Assembly (NCBI GenBank): GCA_048013815.1 | Contig: CM106585.1 | Coordinates: 15,376,001-15,440,000, forward strand | Origin: Setoptus koraiensis | Taxonomy: Eukaryota; Arthropoda | DNA: 64,000 nt | Reading direction: 5' to 3' | Part shown: in pieces, positions 20,607-29,417 of the stretch | How positions within the stretch are numbered: the stretch's first letter is position 1 | Layout: every line of letters starts with the position of its first letter | Translations under genes and position numbers: made by a program | The notes under the pieces: generated by a model | Database searches by the model: none | What the model was told of the DNA's origin: nothing | Seen by the model: only the letters and a program-made list of their open reading frames with translations

Positions 20607-21204
20607 AGCTGCCGTGCATGATTAAATGAAACAACCAATTGGAGCAAGTTAACTCAAACAACTGTTAAAATGAATAAGCCGATGTGCTCATTCTCAACTC
20701 ATGATTGTGATAGAGAAGTCTTCCGAAATTTGGGAAACAGAACAAAAACGAGCAGGCTCGCCACTCAATTGAGAGCCTACGCTAAGAATAGATTGTCTTA
20801 GAATACAATGTGTAAGATAATTCCTGGTTAGAACCCATACGTTCATCGCTGTATATCATGGTGCCTCTTGTTGATTTCCATATATATCCTATAAAATAAA
20901 ATATCCATCAGTTGGAAAACTTTTGGAAGCGTAAGCTGCGCTTGCTAGTAGCAACAGCACCATTGGAAAGCGTGTTTGAGTTGTAGCTGATTGTCTATTT
21001 TTATCCGATTGTTTTTTTGTCCGACTTCTGTCACGACGCGTCGAACGAACGCAAAATAAAAGATCAAGCTCACCATTTGCAGCCCATTGGAAACTAGTCG
21101 TAACATTTATTTATCGCTGGTAAACCCATAAATGATAGTTAGTTATATTCCTCGAAGAATATAAACAAAATAGATCATAATTCTTAGGCCTCTTTCTCTA
21201 TACA
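20607..21204. other. Intergenic region
   Basis: About 600 bp without a supportable gene. AATAAA-like signals near 20895 (ataaaataaaata) fit the 3' end of the membrane-protein gene. The stretch just before 21205 should hold the next promoter. Confidence 0.4.
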
Positions 21205-22113
21205 ATGAAAGACGGAATATTTTTTGTTTCCTTGATCACGATTGGTCTTGTTGCCTTCGTATGCGATGTTGAAGGTGGGTAGCTACTACACTTGGCACGT
21301 CTTAGAATCACCTCGCGATTATTCTTTTTATCACAATCAAGCAACTCGTTCAATTGTCTTGTATTACAGGCAGTAAAGATAAGGACAAAGATAAGCACCA
21401 CGAAACACCATATACGCCACCGTGGGCACCAGGTAAGTCTCATCGAATTGCTTTGCCAATCGTTATCTACCTGACATTGTCGCATATGTTTTTATTATCA
21501 AATTGAAACAATTATTCACTCAGAGGGAGCCGGCCATGGACATCCTCCCAAAAAGGAAGGATTAACACACAAGATAGTGAGCTTGCTTGGAGGAAAAGAG
21601 AGTCATCATCAAGATTACCGCTTCATGAGCGACTATGATATCCTGTTTTCTCTATGCAAAAAAGTGAGCAAGAGTATGTGTGACAAATTTGTCACAATTG
21701 CAAGAGAACGTTACCCTTACGAGGCGGCCTCAGTGGTCAATGCCATAAGAAATAAACGTCCCGATGAAAGTGCCTATTCCACGGCAGCCAATGAATTCTT
21801 TAAAAAGGTGGTCAAAAAACATCTTCTGAATGAGTTGTTCAAAAAACCGAAGCCCCACGGGCAATACAACGACGGACATAATTATAATCCGCATAATTAT
21901 AATCCAAACAATTACAATCCACACAATTATGATCCACACAATTATAATCAACAACAAGAGGATGCAAATTGGCTCCACAATCAAGAAGTGGAGGCAAGAA
22001 ACCATTATCAGAACGCCATGAATAATTACAGAAATCAGCAGCTCAACAACCCATTCCCAACTTACAATGGCGTACCCATATATCCGTCCCCTTTCCCCGA
22101 AAAACATCACTGA
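21205..22113 (+). CDS. Secreted Asn/Tyr/His-rich repeat protein
   Basis: Three exons: 21205-21274, 21370-21432, 21524-22113, all junctions phase 1 (GAAG|gtgggt...acag|GC; CCAG|gtaagt...ctcag|AG); about 240 aa. Residues 1-21 are a signal peptide (MKDGIFFVSLITIGLVAFVC). A Lys/Asp-rich start (GSKDKDKDKHH) is followed by a compact helical part with two cysteines (DILFSLCKKVSKSMCDKF). Five tandem copies of a 15-bp unit (21880-21954) then encode HNYNP-type pentapeptides. The rest is Gln/Asn/His-rich, ending in PTYNGVPIYPSPFPEKHH. Repeats rich in Asn, Tyr, Pro and His suggest a cuticle, glue, silk or metal-binding protein; none is proven. A poly(A) signal lies at 22228-22233. The first two exons were found by extending the frame upstream through splice sites. 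Confidence 0.72.
21880..21954 (+). repeat. Five 15-bp coding repeats (HNYNP units)
   Basis: Units aattataatccgcat, aattataatccaaac, aattacaatccacac, aattatgatccacac and aattataatcaacaa. Changes are mostly third-base or conservative, so the protein repeat is being kept. Confidence 0.85.
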
Positions 22114-22369
22114 TCGAGTACCAAGATGACCACCTCGGCTCATGGAGGTACCAATGTGAGGCTGAGTAATTAATTGGGCAGCGGTCTAAATGATGGAGGG
22201 TTGGTCACTAACATCTACAGAGCGAACAATAAAATACTAGACGAGAATCTATATTAAAATCTCTATCTATAATATAATATGTGTGTTGTTGCACTTTATT
22301 ACTAATTGCTAGCATCACTTGAACAATATTAACGTCTCTTATCGACCACAACTAGACAATTATCCGCAT

Positions 22370-25300
22370 TTATAAGGCTGAAATATCGTTGAGTATGGAC
22401 TTTTCACTATCGTTTAAATGTGGCAGAAAACTTGTTACGTACACTGAGTTTTTAAATCGTTTTAGGAAATCGAGCAACGTATCCTTGAGGTTCACACGAT
22501 TGATCGGATCATTCAAAACATCCACATCGTCGCTGTCTGTATAATTGTACGAGACACATTTTAATAGATCTGTGTTCTCTCCGGCACTTTCCGATATCAC
22601 ATGATTTTCTGATTTAGTATTGTTTGCATTGAAACATTCATCGAATTTAGAAGTTCTACTGCATTGTGTAGATCGGGGCTTCAGATCACCCTCGGCACTG
22701 TCACTTATATCCACCTCATTAGAAGTGTGAGAATCATCATGTTCAACATCTTTCCATTCTTCATCATCATCCTCTTCGTCGGCATCCAGAGTAGAACATA
22801 CACTGCTGTCCTCATCCGATGCATTATCTAAATGCATGGCCTCCCAGTATTCGTGCAACAAAATCTTGATTATCTTGACTGACGCGGGTATTGTGGTCCA
22901 ATCAGCTTGGTTTTGTTTGGCCTTCGAACGAGTTATTGCAGATTGACTTCTTTCTTGGTTTTCGTTAGTGGTATTTTCACCTGGCACCATTGTTTGATTC
23001 AATAACTGAAATGAGTTCTCCATGAGGCTACACAAGGCAAATAGTGTGACGCGTTGATCATAGCGGCCATAGAACAATTGTTGACGACCTAGCCATTGCA
23101 CGATAACAAACTCGAAAGCTGATTGGTTTCCGGAAGGGGCGGGCAGTTGGTTTAAAAAGTCGATGACCGACTTGTGATCAAAGTTGATCAAATGTGCAAA
23201 TATGAGTAAAATACTCTGAACAATTATGAATGTATCCGCTGAGAGTAACTTTGTCAGGACAGAACGCAAAAGTAGCTGCTTGTCATCTTCACAAATATAA
23301 TGACAAGCTTTCCTGATAAATACTGATACCAGTCTGCTAATGAACATGGCACAGTTCTCATTAGTCTTTGGATCCAGTATATGCAAGCATACACGAAGCA
23401 CGGCATTTATGCCGTTCTGGTCAGTGCCCGGAAATCTATAAGCGGCCACTTGGTCAACGGACTTTGATACAAACCCACGAATGAGTTCACCACCGCTTTG
23501 AATAATGGCGCTATCATCTTGGGTTGATAGAATGCAATTGATAGCAGACGGAAATATTTTTGTCATCATACTATCGCTAACGGGGAGCGGAGATTCCACG
23601 ATCATTGTCCTCAATATGTCCAAAGCAGCGGGCTGTATAGAGGCCAGCGAAGTAATGCCATTCTTGGTATTTTTCTGTGGTTCAGATGCTAAAATATCCA
23701 ACAATGTAGGAATAAGTCGGTCATGCAGAGAGGCATAACACGCTTTCACTTTGAACAATTCGTCTAGTATTTCTTCGACCACCAAAAGAATTGAAGGACT
23801 TTGGCCAAACTTGTTAAGACTGTTTATAATCAGGGGCGCAACTTCACTTTCGGCTGCGGGTGCAAACTCCTTATCAGCAGTGATCATAGTCAGAATGGAA
23901 TCCAAAACCACAGAAAGAACGTCCACGGAATAAGTCATGCCAATTTGCACCAATCTGTTCAGCATTGCCAACATAATAGGTCGCATGAGATGGATGCGTT
24001 GAGAAGAATCTAGATATTGACAAAAGGCCTGAGTGGAGCGAATAGCGCAAATCTTAATTACATCTGACTTGTTGCACAATCCATTACATGTAGCTTGAAG
24101 GAATCGTTTGACTTCGTCGTCATGCATGATAACAGCAAATCTGCTAGACGTAATCAAGACTCGACCTACAAGAAAAGGGTAGTCATCGCTAGAGTTTTGA
24201 AGAACGGTCTTGAGAATAACCATTAAATCAGATGATAATGATTGCGCCTCCGAAGTGTTTGTTTGTATAATAGCAATGAAAGACTCTGGTCCATGGCAAA
24301 GAGCCATAAGGCAAGTTTCTTGAAGTTTCCATCTCTTTGTGCGGGCTGACTCAGACAAATCTGTTTGGTGTTGTGCAAGTTCATTAAAATGTCTCTTGAT
24401 AGCATCCATTGTACAAAGCCAAAACCATAGAGCGTTTTCTTCACAGAATTCGTCACTAAAAGTTGATATCAAATCAAAGGTAGCATTCCTCACAGAATTT
24501 GAGAAACTGTCTTCTTCTTCATCAATAATAAATTGATCTGGATCCTCTTTCCATAGGTGCATTTGCTCATCAGTAATCAGCATATAGTTGATGAGGTAGT
24601 ACATGACGTCTGTTATGTTACTTTTTATATATTTTTTTCTCAATTTGGAACTTTCAACAAGCTGCTGAACAAATGAAATTATGCTCCGAACTAATCGACA
24701 CAGAGGGCCTTCTCCCTCGTCTTCGCCGAGTTCCAAGTCATTTCCACTAGTATCTGGATCTGGGTTGGTATCTGAATTGACAACAGAGGTCAAATACAAA
24801 GAAGCTGTCTCCGTTAGTATGTTCCATATAACTGGCAACAAGTGATCTAACCATTTGAGCATAACCTTTCTGGCTACGTCCATCATGATGAACAGACAGT
24901 TCATAATTTCGTATTTAATTTCGAGATTGACTACAACAAATGTCCTTCCCATGTCATCAGTCATATTTGTGGGCATCTGTAAGCCCTTTATAAGAGCTTC
25001 AATGACCTTTGGAAGAATGGGCTCAAGATAGGTCTTTCTAGCGGAGGCTCCTGACTTATTATCAGTTTCGTAAATGAATTGAAACGATTCACAGAGATTG
25101 GAAAAAATTTTCAAAGCTCTACACCTCGTGCCGATGGGATAGATAGCTGGCTGAATGAATATGTCATACATTTTCGGTAATATTATAGGTATAGTATGCG
25201 GTATTTGTTGTTCAGTTATGTCTCGCGATAACTCAACGAACACTTTCATGGCTCCGTAAACAACTAGTTTGTCTGAGGAGCACAAGTAACTTGTGAGAAT

Positions 25301-25816
25301 CTCCAACAAATTGGGCCATTCCTCTGGCCAGTCATAAACAGCAATGTTAGTTATAACGGCTGCCAGGCAAGTTCTCAATCGTTTGTCCTTGTTGTCTATA
25401 GAAGATTCTGTTTGGCCAGCGTTACCGGAACCACCGTCGCTCATCTGTTGTTGTTGGTGAGTCGGATATGAGGGCGGCGAGCCCAACGCTTGTATGAGAG
25501 TACTTCTGATTTGTTCCCTAACATGATTGCTAGTTTCGGGTGGTGTAAAGTTGGCCGAGATCGATTTCCAGTGTGATGCAACATATTGCTTAAGAATAAC
25601 AAGAGCCAATTGACGCAATGCAAAATCAAGATTGTTATCTTGCGAGATTTCCATCATATCTAATGCAAATGTTTCTGTCACCTGAAGCATCCTGATTCGT
25701 TCCTCGCATTCGTGTCTGCGATCAGTGTGAGTGGGGGACAGGATGACGCTCATATTGTCTAGGAGGGCTTGACGCATTGCCTTATCGGCATTCTGTACTA
25801 TGGTTTGATCAGCCAT
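22370..25816 (-). CDS. IPO9: Importin-9 (karyopherin beta)
   Basis: Nuclear import receptor of the importin-beta superfamily, 1148 aa in one exon. It carries histones H2A-H2B, actin and ribosomal proteins into the nucleus under RanGTP control (family knowledge). Seen: N-terminal importin-beta domain at about 35-105 (HECEERIRMLQ, LDFALRQLALVILKQYV, SHWK), a long run of HEAT-type helical pairs (LAAVITNIAVYDWPEEWPNL is the classic importin DWPEEW signature), an acidic loop near the C terminus (DADEEDDDEEWKDVEHDD) matching the H2A-H2B-contacting region of importin-9, and a C-terminal LLDFLKRFKNSVYVTSFLPH. About 100 residues longer than human importin-9, mostly through polar loops. The gene is tail-to-tail with the repeat protein on its left; a tttatt (AATAAA on this strand) near 22295 may end the transcript. 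Confidence 0.93.
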   Translation of the reverse strand: MADQTIVQNADKAMRQALLDNMSVILSPTHTDRRHECEERIRMLQVTETFALDMMEISQDNNLDFALRQLALVILKQYVASHWKSISANFTPPETSNHVREQIRSTLIQALGSPPSYPTHQQQQMSDGGSGNAGQTESSIDNKDKRLRTCLAAVITNIAVYDWPEEWPNLLEILTSYLCSSDKLVVYGAMKVFVELSRDITEQQIPHTIPIILPKMYDIFIQPAIYPIGTRCRALKIFSNLCESFQFIYETDNKSGASARKTYLEPILPKVIEALIKGLQMPTNMTDDMGRTFVVVNLEIKYEIMNCLFIMMDVARKVMLKWLDHLLPVIWNILTETASLYLTSVVNSDTNPDPDTSGNDLELGEDEGEGPLCRLVRSIISFVQQLVESSKLRKKYIKSNITDVMYYLINYMLITDEQMHLWKEDPDQFIIDEEEDSFSNSVRNATFDLISTFSDEFCEENALWFWLCTMDAIKRHFNELAQHQTDLSESARTKRWKLQETCLMALCHGPESFIAIIQTNTSEAQSLSSDLMVILKTVLQNSSDDYPFLVGRVLITSSRFAVIMHDDEVKRFLQATCNGLCNKSDVIKICAIRSTQAFCQYLDSSQRIHLMRPIMLAMLNRLVQIGMTYSVDVLSVVLDSILTMITADKEFAPAAESEVAPLIINSLNKFGQSPSILLVVEEILDELFKVKACYASLHDRLIPTLLDILASEPQKNTKNGITSLASIQPAALDILRTMIVESPLPVSDSMMTKIFPSAINCILSTQDDSAIIQSGGELIRGFVSKSVDQVAAYRFPGTDQNGINAVLRVCLHILDPKTNENCAMFISRLVSVFIRKACHYICEDDKQLLLRSVLTKLLSADTFIIVQSILLIFAHLINFDHKSVIDFLNQLPAPSGNQSAFEFVIVQWLGRQQLFYGRYDQRVTLFALCSLMENSFQLLNQTMVPGENTTNENQERSQSAITRSKAKQNQADWTTIPASVKIIKILLHEYWEAMHLDNASDEDSSVCSTLDADEEDDDEEWKDVEHDDSHTSNEVDISDSAEGDLKPRSTQCSRTSKFDECFNANNTKSENHVISESAGENTDLLKCVSYNYTDSDDVDVLNDPINRVNLKDTLLDFLKRFKNSVYVTSFLPHLNDSEKSILNDISAL

Positions 25817-27092
25817 ACTATCAATTATTCACATGTGAGTAGGTATAAAGTGTGTTTGGGTATTGTGTCTAATTTGTTGTAAATATCTCAGATCTGTTGT
25901 TCTAGAAGGTTATTGTCTCACTTTCTTTTACGACCAGACTTTTGTTGTTGCTGTTGTTGCTCTCGGCAGTCCAATCGGATTGATCGGGGCTGTTGTTGTT
26001 GAGATTATAACTATGGAGCGATTGATAATATGTACGATAAAGTAATAAGATCCTTGTTCTACAATGACGATAATAATAGTTTCAGAGGTTTTATAATCTT
26101 ACATGTGTCTGACAGAATATTATCTGGTATGATGTTGCTTGTAAGATGATGTTTGAACAGGGTAGATACGGAATTAATTTATATTTATACTGGCTTGCTT
26201 GCCAGTGTTTACTGATGGCTATCGGCACACTACCCACAGTGTACGCAACATTACGTTGGTACATGTGTTCTGCCGCCAACGCCGGCACATCACTGTCATG
26301 CTGGCGCTCGCCCGATGATTCATTCTAGCGCGCAGCGCCACCTCTCGCGCACAATCAAAGCCACAGCCGAACCATTGATGCTACCCTGCTATGCGGGCTT
26401 GCGTTTGGGCTTGCGTTAGAAAGTTCTCGCAAGATCTCGAGCCAGTAGCTGCCGCAGAGCGGCGCTGCCACGCATTGTGGATACTACAAACACACAATTG
26501 CTGTTGAGTGGGCGCCAGTTGTGACGGCGCACATTTGCGCGCGCGTGCGACAGAATGCGCCCAGAACAGAACACAATTTTGACGCTCCGATATTTCGACA
26601 TGCAAACTGCAGTTCAATTGCTATGCTTGTAGCTGTAGTAGGTGGTGATTCGATACAACTTGTTAGCAACTTTTTTTTCGCTCGCTCAGCCAACAGAATG
26701 CCTGTGCAGCGCACATTTTTGGGCGACAGTCATGCACTTCGCTCAGTGTATTCACCCCGCTATACTACTGTAATAATGCTAGCAGTGCTAGCATAGTAGT
26801 ACACACATTTCACGCACACGATTTTTTCAGCCTTGAGTGTACAAAAGAAAGATGCCAAAATGACCGATTGCACCCAGTAAACAAATCTTAGTTCTCATGT
26901 AAATGTATATGTTGTACAACCTAATTATATATCTAAATATGTTGTTGGATAACTCTAACATGTCATTTATTTATTCATATATTAATATTTATTATCAAAC
27001 AAACAACAGCACAAATTGCTAATAATATTAGTTGGACATTACTCATCACACACACACACAAGCAAGCAAGCAAACTAAAAACTGTCATCAAA
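25817..27092. other. Divergent promoter region between importin-9 and ITPK1
   Basis: 1.28 kb between two head-to-head housekeeping genes. The middle (26290-26760) is GC-richer, with many CpG and GCGC steps, as in a CpG-type bidirectional promoter. It contains a perfect 9+1+9 palindrome at 26776-26794. The part next to ITPK1 is AT-rich with a short CA run (27048-27059). No gene is supported here despite several short open frames. Confidence 0.55.
26776..26794. repeat. Perfect palindrome in the importin-9/ITPK1 promoter region
   Basis: ATGCTAGCA at 26776-26784 and TGCTAGCAT at 26786-26794 with one central base, extended outward by tactact/agtagta after a small bulge. Could be a dimeric factor site or a hairpin. 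Confidence 0.7.
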
Positions 27093-28127
27093 ATGACCAA
27101 TGCCATGCACCGTATTGGCTATTGGTGGAGCGAAAAGAAGAGCACAAAATTGAACATATCTGAATTGGAAACATTGTTACTTAAAAATGATTGTCAACTT
27201 ATCAAAATCCATCTTGACAGATCTCTCGAAGAGCAAGGACCTTTCTCTGTCATAATACATAAACTAAGTGACATCATTGTCAAAGCCGATCAAGGAGACA
27301 CAAACGCTAAGCGTGCAATACAAGCATTCGAGAACTATGTTCGAAAGCATCCAGAAATCACCGTTCTAGATCCACTTGACAACGTCAGGACGTTATTAGA
27401 TAGATATAATCAATATCGTCTAATAGAGGAAAGTGGTCTCGCAAAAGAGGACGTTGTATTCACACCGGCATTTGTACACTTAACAAGTAACAATATTGAT
27501 GTCAATAGGGGAAGGATAAAACGCTCTAAAGTTACGTTCCCGTTGGTCTGTAAACCCATTCTGGCACATGGTTCAACGGCGGCCCACCAGATGTGTATTA
27601 TATTCAACGAAACTGGCCTGAAAGATGTTAAACCGCCTTGTGTCGCACAATCTTTTGTTAATCACAATGCAAGATTATTCAAATTGTTTGTCATCAAGTA
27701 CAAGTATTATGTCATCGAACGACCATCTTTGAAAAATTTCCAGGCATGCGAACGTGATACGGTGTTCTTCTATAGTCATGATATTTCAAAACCCAATTCG
27801 GCATCTTCCCTGACCGAACTTGATGAACAGGATCAAGAAGATTCGAAAAAGAGCCCATGTCGCGAAAGATTGGATAGAATAGTGGAGGTTTTCAGTGACA
27901 AACTGGGTCTCACTTTTTATGGTATTGATATAATTATAGAAAATTGCACCTCGCGCTATGCCATAATTGATATGAATACATTTCCTGGTTACGATGGAGT
28001 AGACGATTTTCCGGACATGTTCAAGGAAGTCATCCTAGATGCTATATCTCCAACAGGTACAGCATCTTCTCATCTAATCAAACCGAGAAAAGCTACCGAT
28101 ACAGACTCGGGTATTGAATCAACGTGA
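27093..28127 (+). CDS. ITPK1: Inositol-tetrakisphosphate 1-kinase
   Basis: ATP-grasp kinase and phosphotransferase that phosphorylates inositol 3,4,5,6-tetrakisphosphate and interconverts inositol polyphosphates in the cytosol (family knowledge). 344 aa, single exon. Seen: the start HRIGYWWSEKKS, the nucleotide-binding lysine strand FPLVCKPILAHGSTAAHQM at about 149-167, CVAQSFVNHNARLFKLFV, the signature YYVIERPSLKNF, and the metal-binding end YAIIDMNTFPGYDGV at about 290-303, where most orthologues have IDINAFPGYEGV. A Met ten bases into the frame (MHRIG) is an alternative start. It converges on MANF: only 35 bp separate the two stop codons, so the 3' untranslated regions must overlap. Confidence 0.95.
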   Translation: MTNAMHRIGYWWSEKKSTKLNISELETLLLKNDCQLIKIHLDRSLEEQGPFSVIIHKLSDIIVKADQGDTNAKRAIQAFENYVRKHPEITVLDPLDNVRTLLDRYNQYRLIEESGLAKEDVVFTPAFVHLTSNNIDVNRGRIKRSKVTFPLVCKPILAHGSTAAHQMCIIFNETGLKDVKPPCVAQSFVNHNARLFKLFVIKYKYYVIERPSLKNFQACERDTVFFYSHDISKPNSASSLTELDEQDQEDSKKSPCRERLDRIVEVFSDKLGLTFYGIDIIIENCTSRYAIIDMNTFPGYDGVDDFPDMFKEVILDAISPTGTASSHLIKPRKATDTDSGIEST

Positions 28128-28162
28128 TCAATTTGTATACATAAATATATTGAACGTTGCAT

Positions 28163-28687
28163 CTACAATTCTGCCCTAGTCTCTTCTTGCTTCTTGAGCT
28201 CTTCCACTTTTTTAATAAATTCTGCTTTCTCAATGCATCCATCACAGCTGACTCCCCTCTCTTTGAGTATCCTCTTAAGGTCGCCAACTTTCAATTTCTT
28301 CAGATCAACAGTCTTGAGGTCGATGGGTTTTTTCTGTTTAAGTTCGCATATTTGTGGATCCCTAGATTTTAGATGTTCACATATTTTACTAGCTGGCATT
28401 GTCCAAGCGATCCTTTCTGCCATTTCGGTGTATGTGCGTGTGGCAGAAACGTCCTGGCCTCCTAAGAAATAGCAAAATCTTTGCTCAGCCCCAACGGCAG
28501 TCTTACACATTTTTAAAAATTCTGAGGCCACATCTCCGGACTTTGCACCTGGTTTTACCGTTTTTTCTAATTTCTTGACTACTGAAAAACATACTGGACA
28601 ATCATCTTCGCTCAAATTGAACACAGGTTGCATAAAAAACAATAAAGCGGCTCCCAAAACGAGTGTTATCCGACTTGAACACCGCAT
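28163..28687 (-). CDS. MANF: MANF (mesencephalic astrocyte-derived neurotrophic factor)
   Basis: ER-stress-inducible luminal and secreted protein, 174 aa, single exon. It supports BiP/GRP78 function and is released on ER calcium depletion (family knowledge). Residues 1-24 are a signal peptide (SSRITLVLGAALLFFMQPV). The N-terminal saposin-like domain has the six family cysteines (SEDDCPVCFSV, KMCKTA, QRFCYFLGG, SKICEHL, DPQICELK). The C-terminal SAP-like domain (DLKRILKERGVSCDGC) carries the CxxC motif at 148-151, and the protein ends in RAEL, a KDEL-like retention signal comparable to RTDL of other MANFs. Its first 115 residues are about 83% identical to the front of the neighbouring chimeric gene, and its upstream region is also duplicated there. 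Confidence 0.95.
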   Translation of the reverse strand: MRCSSRITLVLGAALLFFMQPVFNLSEDDCPVCFSVVKKLEKTVKPGAKSGDVASEFLKMCKTAVGAEQRFCYFLGGQDVSATRTYTEMAERIAWTMPASKICEHLKSRDPQICELKQKKPIDLKTVDLKKLKVGDLKRILKERGVSCDGCIEKAEFIKKVEELKKQEETRAEL

Positions 28688-29340
28688 TATAGATAGATGC
28701 TGCTAATTGATAAATAGATTAATAGTTAAAAATTTTCTATAACAGTCACTCTTGTTAATATATTTTTAGTTGAATAAATATATTGATGATACTGGTATTA
28801 ATACTATGTAAAGCGCAGGAAGACTATTTCAGAGCTTTGTGAATACTATTCAGTGAATTGAGAGATGAGGTGGCACGCGAAAACCGACCCTGAAAATAGC
28901 CGTACGATTGCTGAATTGTTGCTTGAATTGAACAGTGATCGCGGTAAGAATCAGATGCGGGGGGTGGGTCACAACAAAACACAACAGCAAGTAACACTAA
29001 ACAGGGCGCAACGTCTCACTCTAACCGAGTTAAACAAGGCGCGTTAATTTGTGCAAACCCGAGACAGGGCGTGGGGGCAAAATTTGCAGTGAAAATGTTT
29101 GAGTTGTCATCAGTCAGATTAAAAGATTCACAATTTGATTCCATTAATAATGCATAGGGACAACTATGACAGCGTCCTGAAACATTTAATGTGACACTCT
29201 ATGCTCATGTTTGTATTCTAGCTTGCACTATGCGCCCCTGGTGGAATAAAAAAAAACGCCCGGAAGTGCAGTGGATAAAGGCACACAACATACAATTGAA
29301 TATTCATGAATAGTTCAATACTGTTCAAAATTAGCGCCTA
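28688..29340 (-). repeat. MANF upstream region, copy 1 of a segmental duplication
   Basis: Non-coding sequence upstream of MANF, similar to 30765-31380 upstream of the chimeric gene. Shared anchors: actatgtaa-g--caggaagact, ggtggcacgcgaa, gaccg tracts, gggtcacaacaaaac-like blocks near 28965 and 31040, and cgtgaataca/catgaatagt near the far end. It probably holds the MANF promoter and any ER-stress response sites. A 60-aa open frame inside it (28865-29047) is not a gene. Confidence 0.7.
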
Positions 29341-29417
29341 GAAAGCTACATTGGAGAAAGTCAAGTGAGTTATGCTGAGTCATCTGTAGAGTTGTTCGGG
29401 AAGATGATTATTTTTTA

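Noticed and set aside
28865-29047. 60-aa open frame upstream of MANF
   Set aside because: The matching position in the duplicated block at 30900-31130 does not keep the frame, so it is non-coding.
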